A stretch of 64,000 nucleotides of DNA from Gemmata massiliana (GTDB taxonomy: Bacteria > Planctomycetota > Planctomycetia > Gemmatales > Gemmataceae). This document shows, in pieces, positions 9,095 through 18,841 of the stretch (positions are counted from its first letter, which is position 1; every line of letters begins with the position of its first letter). The notes below the pieces were generated by a model. The model saw only the letters and a program-made list of their open reading frames with translations. It was not told the DNA's origin and made no database searches. Both the position numbers and the translations under genes were made by a program. Where the stretch lies: the NCBI GenBank assembly GCA_000531095.1, contig HG799466.1:600661-664660 (forward strand). The letters are read 5' to 3'.

Positions 9095-12000
9095 CTACCT
9101 GTTGCTCATGGAACTGCTCGAACCAAGTCCGAGAATGCCAGCCGCTTCGGCCGGAAGTACGTACCGCGACAGGAAGAACCGCACAGCCTGATCGGTCAGA
9201 ATCGCCCCGACGTTCACACGCACAATCGGGTTACTCGTCGACCCAGTAATCGTGAGACGCACCGTTCGATTCGAGAGAAAATCACTCACGTCGCGGATCA
9301 ACCCGATCGGGACCGGGCCGATTGCAGGTACACGCAGCCCGAACACCCGCAGCGCACGAACATCGGGACCGATCGTTCCCGTGTGCGCGACCACGTTCAG
9401 GTCCACGCGGCCACTGGTCGCAATTGTTCCCTCCGCGAACAACTGTGCGGCCGGGTTCGCCAGTGCGAGCCGCTCAACGCGGAACACGCCCTTACTCAGA
9501 TTCGCGCGCACGTCGCCCGACTGGAACGGCTTGACGAGTCCGGTGGTGTTCAGGAACGGCGTGACCTGACGCAGAATCGGGATTTCCTTCACCGACGTGT
9601 TGTTCAGACTGGCGATTAAGGTACCGCTCACGTCGTCGAACGAGCGCACGCGGGTGCCCTTCAGGTCGAACCGCCCTGTAAGCCGTCCGCTACCCAAAAG
9701 AGCATTCTCGCCGAGTTCCGGCGCGATCGTTCGCAGCGGTACGTCGGCGAACTTCACCTCTCCGTCCAGGCGCGTTTCCGTGCCCCAATCGAGTGACAAA
9801 TCGGCTCGGGCGCGTCCGGACCCGGCCTGGACCGACGCCTCACGCACGGTGAACCGCCCGTACCCGCCCGCTGCGCTCGAAAAGGTGAACGGTACCCGAA
9901 GGTCGGTCACCTGAACGCCGGACACGCTCCCACGTGGGAGCGTCACCGTGCCCGACCCTCGCATTTCGCCCCCGAGCCGGGCGTGAACGACCAACGAAAC
10001 CGGTCCGTCGAGTAGATCGTTGGAGCCACTGAACGGCGCGAGGAGCTTCTTCGCATCCGCGCCACTGAGTGCCAGCGTGAAGAAGTTGCGCTGGGTTTGT
10101 TCGAGCCGCACCTGTCCGCGTGCGCGGAGTTCACCGCCGGCTACGCGCCCGGTAACATCGGAGAGTTGCAGGACGCCGTCGCGCATCACCAGCAACCCCA
10201 CCAGCTCTTGCGAGACGAGCGTTCCGCCCCATTCGAGGCGCGTGAGGGTGATGCGCCCGGAACCGGTCGAGAGGTCGTTCTCGAAGTCGAAGTTCGCGTC
10301 GAGCCGCCCGCGGAGCGGTTCGAGCGCGCTGAACCCGATGCCACTCGCGAGTCGCGCGAGGTCCACGCCGGTTAACTTGAACGATCCGCGGTCGCGCTTC
10401 CCCTGTCCACCTGGCTCCTTGTCCTTCTTCTGGCCCGGGTAACGCCCCTTGATGTCAAACGACCCGCCGAGTGTCTTGCCTTCAAGTTCGTACTCCACCG
10501 CGCCGCCCTTGAGAGCGGCCTTACCGGTCAGGCGCTCTGCGGGGATGCCCTGAACGGTCAACTTCGGCGCGGTGATGTCCACATCGAGGTTGCCCACGCG
10601 CCCCTGTCCCTCCTTTGCAGGGGGGATTTCGCCACCGATCTTCCCGGACACCTTCCCAGCGATCTTGACAGGGAAATCCGGCACCAATTCTGCTGCGCCG
10701 CCCGCATCCAGGTCTTTGAACTCCACCCCGAAGGCACCCGCCTTGTCCGCAGCGAACGGTACATTGGCGGAACCGTTGAGCGTGCCACCGAAGGCGTTTG
10801 CCTTGAGGTCGGAAACTACCAGCTTTTCGGGGGTCAGTTCCCACTTCAGTTCGACATGATTAGCCGTCGATTGGGCGAGCGTAAGTTTCGTGGCCTTGAT
10901 GCGACCCGTCGCGGTGTACGCGAGTGGTGAGATCGTGCCCGTCAGGCGCGACTCCGTTTCCAGAAAGCCCTCAACGGGAGCGGGGAGTTGTGCTTCGGGA
11001 ACCAGTTTCCGCAAGTCGGTGATGCTCGTGCCGGTCGTTTTCACCGTGGCTGAGAACGGGTATTTGCCGGTTAACCCGAGCGTTGCTTCCGCGCCAACGG
11101 GAATACCTTCCAGAGTGACGTTCGCTTCTTTGAGTGTTGCGACGCCCTTTGCGACCGTGGCCGTGAGCCGGATGTCTTTTGCGCTGCGGCTCTCCACAAC
11201 GAGTTCGGACGAAGTTAGTTCAGCCGAGCCGTTCCACTCGTTGGGGTCCGAGAGCTTTTCGTAAGGTGCCTTCATCGCCACTTTGCCAGAAACAGCGCCC
11301 TTCAGAGCGAGTTTGAAGTCGGGTAATGCCTTGAGAACTTCGCCGAGCGGAATCTTGTCAATGGTTAGCGCGGCGCTCACGTCGCCCGGCGGCGATGTCA
11401 TGGCCGTGAGCGTTCCGCGAAACGTGCCGGATTGTGGCCCACTTTGGCTCGATTGATCGATCTTCCCGCTGAGATCGGTGAGGGTGAACTTCCCGTCCTG
11501 GTAGATCATGTTCGCGGAGATATCGCGAAGCGTCAGTCCTTCGAGTGTGAGCGATGGTGACGAGATCTTCCCCGTGAACTTGTAAGCCGCTTGGCTCACG
11601 GCCTGTGATACGGGGACCGCGATCGTCGCTTCCGCGCTCACTTTTCCGCTAATCTTGTAGTTGATCTTCACCTTCAGCTTTTCGAGCAATTCGGCGATGT
11701 TGATGTCACGGAAGCGGATGGTCGCGTCGAGCGTCGGTTCGCCGCCCTTAGCGGGCTCCTTCTTGTCGTCCTTTTTCGGTGGATCGGCAGGTTTCTTTTC
11801 CTGCCGCGCCGAGTTGCGCACGGGGGCCTTCGAGGGGCGCGTGTTGCTCGCGTTTTCCTTGTGCTGTTGGAACTCGTACTGACTTCCGGCTTTCCGCAAG
11901 TGGATCGGGATGTCGTCGCCGGGGAAGCCGACGACTTTCACATCCGTAATCACGCCGTCGCCACCGCCGCTCGGTTCGATCCGCCCGTCAGAATAAACCC

Positions 12001-13078
12001 GCAACACGAGGTCCGCGCTGCCTTTCAGCTTGCCTTCGATATCCTTTGGCAACTTCCACTCGGGCGGCAGCTTCTTGAGATCGAGGTTCGCGGCCGAAGC
12101 CTTCAAGGTGATAACGGTCGGTTCCGGACCGAAGTCTGCGTCGCCATCGACTGTGATCGACCCGCCCGCGAGCTCGGCCTTCGCGCCGACGAGCGTCACC
12201 TTCGCGCCCGTTATGCTGATTTGGCCGGTCACATTCGCGAGAGTCATATTTGCATCGGGAAGGGTAAGAGCAATTGCCGCAGGTTTGAGATCTACCGCGT
12301 AGTGAACGTCGCTCGCCGAATCGAGCCACAAACGCAGCGCAATGGCTCCGCGTCCGTCGGGCTTCACCCGCTGCCACACCGACGCGGGTACGAACGGGAT
12401 CGATCCGAGTTGGTGCATCGTGAGCGGGCCGTCGTCGGTCGCGAGTCGAACTTCGCCCGTCGAACCGTTCCGGGCCACGTCGCCAGAAATCGTCCACTTC
12501 GACCACGCGGGGTCGTCGATCGTACCGGACAACTTCACGTGATCGCCGGCCGGCGTGACGGAAGCGTTGAGGTTCTGTAGGGCGAACTCCGGGCGCCCGT
12601 CCTGTCGAATGGTGAGCCGTCCGTCGGCGAGGGTGATTGTGGGGAGTTCGCCACCTCCCTCTCCTCCACCCTCCGGAAACTTGGGTAGCGTGGTGATGAC
12701 ATTGCCATCAGCGCCGACGTGGAGCGTCAGGTTAACTCCCCGAAGCGTCACCGTTTTCGGCGCGATGCGACTCGTGGCTAGTCCGAACAGTGAGATATCG
12801 GCCGAGGCGTCCTCAACCGCGAAGACTTCTGCTTTGCTCGGGTCCGGCGCGGCCGGGTCGAATACTCGCATCCCGATCGTTGATGTGGCCAGTCCGAGCC
12901 GAACGCTCGTCACCTCAACCGGCATCCCGATTTGCGCGGTGATCTTCCGACTCACAAGCTCCTTACCCGCAGCGGTGCCCAAATACGCTCCGATACCGAC
13001 ACGAACGAGGATCACGAACGCGAGACACACCCCGACACCGTAAAGTGCCCACCGGATTGCCGAACGTGCTTGAATCAT
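9095..13078 (-). CDS. AsmA/TamB-like large envelope protein
   Basis: From ATG 13078 (MIQARSAIRWALYGVGVCL) this is a 1,327-residue protein with a single N-terminal membrane anchor (about residues 10-33). A very long series of beta-strand repeats follows, typical of the AsmA-like/TamB superfamily. Blocks such as GSITVDGDADFG, GTLNGSANVPFAADKAG and GGELRARGQVRLE recur. The C-terminus (about 1,190-1,300, NTTSVKEIPILRQVTPFLN and VPIGLIRDVSDFLSN) matches the AsmA-like C-terminal domain. Family members are thought to bridge the envelope and carry lipid between membranes. The upstream frame to 13150 has no signal character, so I use the internal ATG. It lies just upstream of the Wza-like gene and may share its transcript. 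Confidence 0.82.
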   Translation of the reverse strand: MIQARSAIRWALYGVGVCLAFVILVRVGIGAYLGTAAGKELVSRKITAQIGMPVEVTSVRLGLATSTIGMRVFDPAAPDPSKAEVFAVEDASADISLFGLATSRIAPKTVTLRGVNLTLHVGADGNVITTLPKFPEGGGEGGGELPTITLADGRLTIRQDGRPEFALQNLNASVTPAGDHVKLSGTIDDPAWSKWTISGDVARNGSTGEVRLATDDGPLTMHQLGSIPFVPASVWQRVKPDGRGAIALRLWLDSASDVHYAVDLKPAAIALTLPDANMTLANVTGQISITGAKVTLVGAKAELAGGSITVDGDADFGPEPTVITLKASAANLDLKKLPPEWKLPKDIEGKLKGSADLVLRVYSDGRIEPSGGGDGVITDVKVVGFPGDDIPIHLRKAGSQYEFQQHKENASNTRPSKAPVRNSARQEKKPADPPKKDDKKEPAKGGEPTLDATIRFRDINIAELLEKLKVKINYKISGKVSAEATIAVPVSQAVSQAAYKFTGKISSPSLTLEGLTLRDISANMIYQDGKFTLTDLSGKIDQSSQSGPQSGTFRGTLTAMTSPPGDVSAALTIDKIPLGEVLKALPDFKLALKGAVSGKVAMKAPYEKLSDPNEWNGSAELTSSELVVESRSAKDIRLTATVAKGVATLKEANVTLEGIPVGAEATLGLTGKYPFSATVKTTGTSITDLRKLVPEAQLPAPVEGFLETESRLTGTISPLAYTATGRIKATKLTLAQSTANHVELKWELTPEKLVVSDLKANAFGGTLNGSANVPFAADKAGAFGVEFKDLDAGGAAELVPDFPVKIAGKVSGKIGGEIPPAKEGQGRVGNLDVDITAPKLTVQGIPAERLTGKAALKGGAVEYELEGKTLGGSFDIKGRYPGQKKDKEPGGQGKRDRGSFKLTGVDLARLASGIGFSALEPLRGRLDANFDFENDLSTGSGRITLTRLEWGGTLVSQELVGLLVMRDGVLQLSDVTGRVAGGELRARGQVRLEQTQRNFFTLALSGADAKKLLAPFSGSNDLLDGPVSLVVHARLGGEMRGSGTVTLPRGSVSGVQVTDLRVPFTFSSAAGGYGRFTVREASVQAGSGRARADLSLDWGTETRLDGEVKFADVPLRTIAPELGENALLGSGRLTGRFDLKGTRVRSFDDVSGTLIASLNNTSVKEIPILRQVTPFLNTTGLVKPFQSGDVRANLSKGVFRVERLALANPAAQLFAEGTIATSGRVDLNVVAHTGTIGPDVRALRVFGLRVPAIGPVPIGLIRDVSDFLSNRTVRLTITGSTSNPIVRVNVGAILTDQAVRFFLSRYVLPAEAAGILGLGSSSSMSNR

Positions 13079-13378
13079 GGTGCGGTCCCCGCTCGTGTCG
13101 CGTTCATTCACGCTAACCAATGCTGCAAGTGGCTGCACATCCTGTTCCAACCGTCTGCCCGCATTAGAGCTGTTTCACCCGGTACGGACGGCATTCTCGT
13201 AACAATTCGCACATTTTCTGACGTCAATTCGCATGACGTGTGAGGCTAACGGGATCAGGGACAGTGCGAGCTGTGGCAATCTGCGCAGCACGCGCGTTGT
13301 GGCCGAGGAAGTGCGGGGCCGTACCTTAACAGCCGGGCAGAAGTCACAACGAGAAATATCGGGAGCCGGAACCGTTCT
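13079..13378. other. Divergent intergenic region
   Basis: About 300 bases between the AsmA-like gene (-) and the phosphate transporter (+). It must hold the promoters of both. I see no operator-like repeat or riboswitch, and the short frames crossing it are shadows of the transporter. Confidence 0.45.
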
Positions 13379-14332
13379 ATGATCGTCACGCTCCTGTTCC
13401 TCGCGGCCTGCTTCGTAGCTTTCACGAACGGGGCCAACGCCAACTTCAAGGGCGTGGCCTCGCTGTACGGCAGCAACACCACCACTCTCCGCACAGCCGC
13501 CCTCTGGGGGACAGCGACCACGTTCGTGGGGTCGATTGTGGCGCTGTTCCTGGCAGAAGGGATGCTCTCTGCGTTCCGTGGGCGCGGAGTTGTACCGGAC
13601 GAACTGGTCGCGTCCCGGGATTTTGTCTGCGCTGTGGCTATTGGTGGGGCACTCACGAGTTTTCTGGCCACGCGGCTCGGGTTTCCCGTCTCCACCACGC
13701 ATGCCTTGGTTGGCGCACTGGCCGGAGCGGGGTTGGCTGGTAGCGGCGAGGTACGGTTCGAGGCGCTCGGAAAGCTGTTCTTTTATCCGCTGTTTTTCAG
13801 CCCTATCGTTGCGGCAGTCGCGGGTGCGGTGGTTTACTTGCTTCTGAGAGCCGTTCGTTTGATGCCGGACCACCGCACACCGTTATTGGATGTGTTGCAT
13901 TTCCTGAGTACCGGAGCAGCGAGTTTCGCACGCGGACTCAACGACACACCGAAGATGGTCGCCCTGATACTCGCGGTGCCGGGACTGGGCGTTCACTGGG
14001 GGTTCCTGATCGTCGCAGTCACCATCGCTCTAGGCGGATTGCTAGACATCAAGCGTGTTGCGGAAACACTCGGCAAAAAGGTCACGGGAATGAACCCCGG
14101 TCAGGGGTTCGCGGCCAGCTTGGTTACCGCCGGGTTGGTGACCACAGCGAGCCTTCACAGCCTGCCGGTAAGCACAACCCACGTCAGCGTCGGCTCTCTG
14201 TTCGGAATGGGCGTGGCCTCGCGACAAGTTCACTGGCGCAAGGTGGTCGAGATCCTGCTCGCGTGGATCAGCACGGTGCCGTGTGGGGCGCTTCTTGCGG
14301 CACTCGCCTATACGCTCATCACGCGGTTCTAG
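13379..14332 (+). CDS. pit: Inorganic phosphate transporter, PiT family
   Basis: The 317-residue protein is almost entirely hydrophobic, with about nine to ten membrane segments. It shows the duplicated PiT signature: FTNGANANFKGVASLYG near the N-terminus and ARGLNDTPKMVALILA in the second half. Each is followed by a conserved STTHA/STTHV segment (LGFPVSTTHALVGA, SLPVSTTHVSVGS). PiT carriers bring in phosphate, usually as a metal-phosphate complex with protons or sodium. The length is short for the family, close to archaeal and planctomycete forms that lack a large central loop. No PhoU-like regulator is adjacent. Confidence 0.92.
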   Translation: MIVTLLFLAACFVAFTNGANANFKGVASLYGSNTTTLRTAALWGTATTFVGSIVALFLAEGMLSAFRGRGVVPDELVASRDFVCAVAIGGALTSFLATRLGFPVSTTHALVGALAGAGLAGSGEVRFEALGKLFFYPLFFSPIVAAVAGAVVYLLLRAVRLMPDHRTPLLDVLHFLSTGAASFARGLNDTPKMVALILAVPGLGVHWGFLIVAVTIALGGLLDIKRVAETLGKKVTGMNPGQGFAASLVTAGLVTTASLHSLPVSTTHVSVGSLFGMGVASRQVHWRKVVEILLAWISTVPCGALLAALAYTLITRF

Positions 14333-14511
14333 TGCCGGCCCGTCATCGGAGATTCAACACTTCCTCTACCTGCACCCTCGTCGTTAGAATCGGCCACCGT
14401 AGTGCTTGCGCTCGGCAAGCACCCGTGTTCGCTCGCTGCGGGCGGACCTACAACGATTGGGCCTCACCGACTCGCACCCACCGTCCGCGACACGGCAAAG
14501 GAGCCTGTTCG

Positions 14512-16932
14512 ATGAACGTCAGGTGGTCGCTCTCCATTTGCTTCTTGTTCGTACTGGCCGCCCACGCACCTGCGGCCGAACTCGATCTGACACGAGCCGT
14601 CGTCGTCACCCCTCCGAACATCTCCGGACCGTCGGCGAAAGCGGTCCAGATGCTCCTCGAGGAGGTAGACACGCGGGCGATGGTTCACTGGGATCGGGCC
14701 GCGAAGTGGCCGGCCGCAGGCACGCCGGTTGTAGTGGTGGGGCAGGCTGATGAGGTCCGCGCGCTGCTCGAAAAACAGGGCATTGCCGTCCCAAAATCGG
14801 CTACACAGCCCAAGCCCGAAGGCTACCAGATCGGTACCGCGATCGGTGGAGCGAACCCGGTCGTATGGGTCGCGGGGAACGATCCGCGTGGGGTGCTGTT
14901 CGGTACCGGGCGCTTGCTCCGCGAACTGCGTCTCGGGCGCTTGAAAGTGACCCTCGCTGACAACTTTAAAGCGGAATCGGCCCCGACCACCACACTCCGC
15001 GGGCACCAGATCGGCTATCGCCCGAAGACCAATTCCTATGACGGCTGGACTGTCGCGATGTGGGAGCAGTACATTCGCGACCTTGCCGTCTTCGGGTGCA
15101 ACGCCGTTGAACTGATCCCGCCTCGATCCGATGACACCCCCGACAGTCCGCTGTTCCCGCTTCCGCAACAGCGCATGATGACGGAAGTTTCACGCATCGC
15201 CGGCGAATACGGGCTGGACGTGTGGATCTGGTACCCGGCGATGGACCGGGACTACGCCGACCCGAAAACGGTCGAATCGGCACTCAAAGAATGGGCCGCG
15301 GTGTTCCAGGCGCTCCCGCGAGTGGATGTCGTATTTGTTCCCGGGGGCGACCCCGGCCACACGCAGCCGAAAGTGCTGTTCGATCTGCTGGAGCGGCAAA
15401 CCGCGAACCTGAAGAAGTACCATCCGAAAGCGACGATGTGGATGTCGCCGCAGAGCTTCATTGGCTCGTGGATGGACGAGTTCTACGAACTGATTCGCCG
15501 CGAACCCTCCTGGCTGACGGGCGTGGTACACGGTCCGCAAACTCGGGTTTCGCTCCCGAAGCTCCGGGCCGCGGTGCCGCAGAAATTCCCCATCCGTGAC
15601 TACCCGGACATCACCCACAGCCGCCAGTGCCAGTACCCGGTTCCGGACTGGGACGTCGCGTTCGCGCTCACTCAGGGGCGCGAGGGGTGTAACCCGCGTC
15701 CCGTTCAGACGGCTCGCACGTTCCGGTACGGGCGCGCGAACACGATCGGGTTCATCACCTATTCCGAGGGGTGCCACGACGACGTCAACAAAATGGTCTG
15801 GAGCGCTCTGGGGTGGGACGACAAGGCGGATTTGACGGAAGCGCTGCGCCAGTACGGGCGGTACTTCGTTAGCCCTACGCTCGGGGACCGCTTCGCTGAC
15901 GGGCTTCTGGCGCTGGAGAAGAACTGGGACGGGCCGGTTCTCTCGAACACCGGGATCGATGAAACGCTGAAGCTGTTCCAGGAAATGGAACGAGACGCTG
16001 GTCCGCGGGAGAAGCTGAGTTGGCGCTACCAACAGGCGCTTTACCGGGCCTACTACGACGCTTACGTTCGTGCCCGGCTCAAACACGAGACGGCTGCACT
16101 GGACGCAGCCGTCGCTAAACTTCGTGGCGCTAAAACCTTCGGCGCCGTGAAAGCCATTGCCGAAGCCGAAGCCATTCTCGATCGAGCCGCAAAAGAATCG
16201 GCTGCTCCCGGGCTACGCTGGCGCCTCAACGAACTGGCCGAGGCACTCTTTCAGAGCATTCGGGCACAGCTCAGCATTTTGAAGCATCACGGGATGCCCG
16301 GTCGAGGGAACAACCTCGACACGGCCGACGTTCCACTCACTGACGCGGCGTGGCTGCGTACCGAAATGACGGCCGCGAAGGAACTCAAGGACGAGTCCGC
16401 GCGGCTGGACCGACTGAACGCCGCGGTGAACCGGACCGCCCCCGGTCCCGGTGGGTTCTACGACGACTTCGGTGACCCGAAGCGCCAACCGCACCTCGTC
16501 CGCGGACCGGGGTGGGAGAAAGACCCGGGGTTCGACGAATCGCCGCAATGTGCTTTCAGTATGCGAATCGGAGTTCCGCGAGCGTGGTGGCACTACGCCG
16601 AGACGCATTACGAAACGCCTCTGCGTGCGCAGTACGAAGGGCTCGATACGTTCGCTACGTACCGGGTGCGGATCGTGTACGGTGGACAGGAGGGGCGGAA
16701 GGTGCGTCTGACCGCGGGCGATGGCCACGAGGTTCACGCGCCGCTGGCGAAGCCGTTCGAGCCGGTCGAGTTCGACGTCCCCGCTGTGGCCACTGCCGGT
16801 GGCAAGTTAACACTGACTTGGACACCCGAACGCGGCGCCGGCGGACCGGGGCGCGGGTGCCAGGTGTGTGAAGTGTGGATCATCAAGCGCCCGGGAGTGA
16901 ATCCTAACGCGCCCCGGGATCATCAGCGGTGA
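14512..16932 (+). CDS. Secreted glycosidase-like protein (alpha-glucuronidase/GH20-type fold)
   Basis: I start at ATG 14512 (MNVRWSLSICFLFVLAAHAPAA), which begins a clean Sec signal peptide; the open frame further upstream overlaps the phosphate transporter. The 806-residue product has an N-terminal domain like those before GH20/GH67 catalytic barrels (VVVVGQADEVRALLEKQGI; VWVAGNDPRGVLFGTGRLL). A barrel-like part follows (YIRDLAVFGCNAVELIPPR; GLDVWIWYPAMDRDYAD; RVDVVFVPGGDPGHTQPK), then an alpha-helical region and a C-terminal beta-sandwich (about 690-800). It probably cleaves plant or algal polysaccharide side chains outside the cytoplasm. Catalytic residues cannot be assigned by eye, so the substrate is open. 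Confidence 0.7.
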   Translation: MNVRWSLSICFLFVLAAHAPAAELDLTRAVVVTPPNISGPSAKAVQMLLEEVDTRAMVHWDRAAKWPAAGTPVVVVGQADEVRALLEKQGIAVPKSATQPKPEGYQIGTAIGGANPVVWVAGNDPRGVLFGTGRLLRELRLGRLKVTLADNFKAESAPTTTLRGHQIGYRPKTNSYDGWTVAMWEQYIRDLAVFGCNAVELIPPRSDDTPDSPLFPLPQQRMMTEVSRIAGEYGLDVWIWYPAMDRDYADPKTVESALKEWAAVFQALPRVDVVFVPGGDPGHTQPKVLFDLLERQTANLKKYHPKATMWMSPQSFIGSWMDEFYELIRREPSWLTGVVHGPQTRVSLPKLRAAVPQKFPIRDYPDITHSRQCQYPVPDWDVAFALTQGREGCNPRPVQTARTFRYGRANTIGFITYSEGCHDDVNKMVWSALGWDDKADLTEALRQYGRYFVSPTLGDRFADGLLALEKNWDGPVLSNTGIDETLKLFQEMERDAGPREKLSWRYQQALYRAYYDAYVRARLKHETAALDAAVAKLRGAKTFGAVKAIAEAEAILDRAAKESAAPGLRWRLNELAEALFQSIRAQLSILKHHGMPGRGNNLDTADVPLTDAAWLRTEMTAAKELKDESARLDRLNAAVNRTAPGPGGFYDDFGDPKRQPHLVRGPGWEKDPGFDESPQCAFSMRIGVPRAWWHYAETHYETPLRAQYEGLDTFATYRVRIVYGGQEGRKVRLTAGDGHEVHAPLAKPFEPVEFDVPAVATAGGKLTLTWTPERGAGGPGRGCQVCEVWIIKRPGVNPNAPRDHQR

Positions 16933-16986
16933 GGTATTCCTGCCCTTTGAAGTCCAGGGTGCCCGTAGACGGTTACGAACCTCCAA

Positions 16987-17544
16987 CTATGCCTTTTTCA
17001 TCCGCTTGAAGTCGTCTGTGGGCGGGAGATTCGGATTGCCGGTCAACCGCCCACCCCGCTCCTGCAAGGCCAGTGCGTCGGCACCGACGTAAATCACGCT
17101 ACCGAAGTATTTGGATTTCTCGTAGACGTGCCCGAACGCTTTGGAGATTTGCCGGTACAGGCGCGTGGTATCCCCAGTCGAGTTGTTCGCTTCGATCCAG
17201 CCACAAATGACGGTCTTCTTCCGAAACACGCCGTTCGGTGTAAGTTGAATGGCTACTTTGAAACTGCGCCCGTCCAAATCATACCACCGTTGTCCCTCAA
17301 TCGGTGGGGTCGCTCGAAGCCGGATCTTTGGTTGCTCCGGGAATACCCAGTACCTCGGCCCATCGAAGTATTTCTTGGAGACGACCGTCCCCAAGTCGGG
17401 GAGTGACAACAGCCCCTTAAAAAACGTGTAGGCTTTTTCCGGGTACGAAGTGTCGGGGACGAAATAGAGGTTCGAGAACAATTCGTTCGACGCGACAAGG
17501 AGTTCGTAATCCGCCTTGGTCGCGAAGTATTGGACGCGCGGCAT
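16987..17544 (-). CDS. Hypothetical protein
   Basis: I do not recognise this 185-residue protein. ATG 17544 follows AGGA with a 7-base gap, supporting the start. There is no signal peptide or membrane segment. Features include an aromatic-rich N-terminus (VQYFATKADYELLV), KKYFDGPRYWVFPEQPK in the middle and a charged end (DDFKRMKKA). GC is lower than in the surrounding genes. It is convergent with the glycosidase gene and divergent from the zinc peptidase, so it is probably transcribed alone. Confidence 0.6.
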   Translation of the reverse strand: MPRVQYFATKADYELLVASNELFSNLYFVPDTSYPEKAYTFFKGLLSLPDLGTVVSKKYFDGPRYWVFPEQPKIRLRATPPIEGQRWYDLDGRSFKVAIQLTPNGVFRKKTVICGWIEANNSTGDTTRLYRQISKAFGHVYEKSKYFGSVIYVGADALALQERGGRLTGNPNLPPTDDFKRMKKA

Positions 17545-17740
17545 TAGTCATTCCTGCCAAACGATCAGCTCACTGACCGACGACATTAGCCAGGTTACTC
17601 GAAATTGCGAGAAGATGCCTTCTCTAGTGGATCTGCTGGACACTTCCGGGCTTGGTTTTCCGCGCGGCACGAAGTTCGCATTGCGAGGAAACGTATATCG
17701 CCCCTCCCGCGGCGAGACCTCAAAATAGCCGAGATCGTTG

Positions 17741-18841
17741 ATGAAGGTCTTCCATTGCGATCACTGCGATCACCTCGTGTTCTTCGAGAGCGTCCGCTGT
17801 GTCCGCTGTGAGCACCCGCTCGCCTACCTTCCGGATTTGGGGGTAACAGGATCGCTCGATATTATCGGTGACGGCCTGTGGAAGTCCCCGCTCGCCCGAG
17901 CCGAGGGAAAGACGTACAGGCTCTGCCAAAACTACACCGAGCACAACGTCTGCAATTGGGCACTGCCCGCGGACGATGACAACCCTTATTGCCAATCCTG
18001 TCGGTTAACTCGCGTCATTCCCGATCTGGCACCGACCGGAAACAAAGAGGCTTGGTACAAACTCGAAGTCGCCAAGCGACGCTTACTGTACACGTTGCTC
18101 GCACTCAAACTGCCGATCGCGAGCAAACAGGATCAGGAAGCGACCGGGCTGGCGTTCGAGTTCCTCGCCGACCCGACCGATCCGGACGCGCCCGCGGTGC
18201 TGACAGGCCACAGTAACGGTCTGATTACCGTTAACATCGCCGAAGCAGACGACGCCGAACGCGAGCGCCGACGGCACCAGATGCGGGAGCCGTACCGGAC
18301 CGTGCTCGGTCACTTCCGCCACGAGATCGGCCACTACTATTGGGATGTGCTCGTCAAAGACGGCCCGGCACTCGACCGCTTCCGCGAACTGTTCGGCGAC
18401 GAGCGCGAGGACTACGGCCAGGCGCTCGACCGCTACTACAAAACCGGCGCGCACCCGGATTGGCAGGAACGCTTCATTTCCGCCTACGCGACCGCGCACC
18501 CCTGGGAAGATTGGGCCGAAACCTGGGCGCACTACCTACACATGACCGACACGCTCGAAACGGCCATCGGCTGCGGGTTATCGGTGAAGCCAAAGCGAGT
18601 GGGCGAACCGGTGATGAAGCCGGAAACGAAGGCGGTCGCTCCCACGCCGTCCGCGTTCGAGGCGATGCTCAGTGACTGGCACGCGCTCACTTACGTCCTG
18701 AACAACCTCAACCGCGGACTGGGATTAGCCGACGGCTACCCGTTCGTGATTTCGGCACCAGTGATCGAGAAGTTGCGGTTCGTGCACGAAGTGGTGTCGA
18801 CCCCAACTGTTAAAACGGCGCCGGTTATGGCCCCGATCTAG
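17741..18841 (+). CDS. Zinc-ribbon zinc metallopeptidase (Peptidase_Mx type)
   Basis: The 366-residue protein starts at ATG 17741 (MKVFHCDHCDHLVFFESV). Residues 1-90 form a zinc ribbon with four CxxC-type pairs (CDHC, CVRC, CQNY...C, CQSC). Residues 100-290 match the putative zinc-binding metallopeptidase family: FRHEIGHYYWDVL gives the HExxH pair (His194, His198, Glu195), and HPWEDWAETWAHYLH supplies a likely third ligand. No signal peptide is seen, so it acts in the cytoplasm. It faces the transglutaminase gene and their stop codons share CTAG at 18838-18841. The family often sits beside ATP-grasp/alpha-E/transglutaminase operons, so it may process the same substrate. Confidence 0.85.
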   Translation: MKVFHCDHCDHLVFFESVRCVRCEHPLAYLPDLGVTGSLDIIGDGLWKSPLARAEGKTYRLCQNYTEHNVCNWALPADDDNPYCQSCRLTRVIPDLAPTGNKEAWYKLEVAKRRLLYTLLALKLPIASKQDQEATGLAFEFLADPTDPDAPAVLTGHSNGLITVNIAEADDAERERRRHQMREPYRTVLGHFRHEIGHYYWDVLVKDGPALDRFRELFGDEREDYGQALDRYYKTGAHPDWQERFISAYATAHPWEDWAETWAHYLHMTDTLETAIGCGLSVKPKRVGEPVMKPETKAVAPTPSAFEAMLSDWHALTYVLNNLNRGLGLADGYPFVISAPVIEKLRFVHEVVSTPTVKTAPVMAPI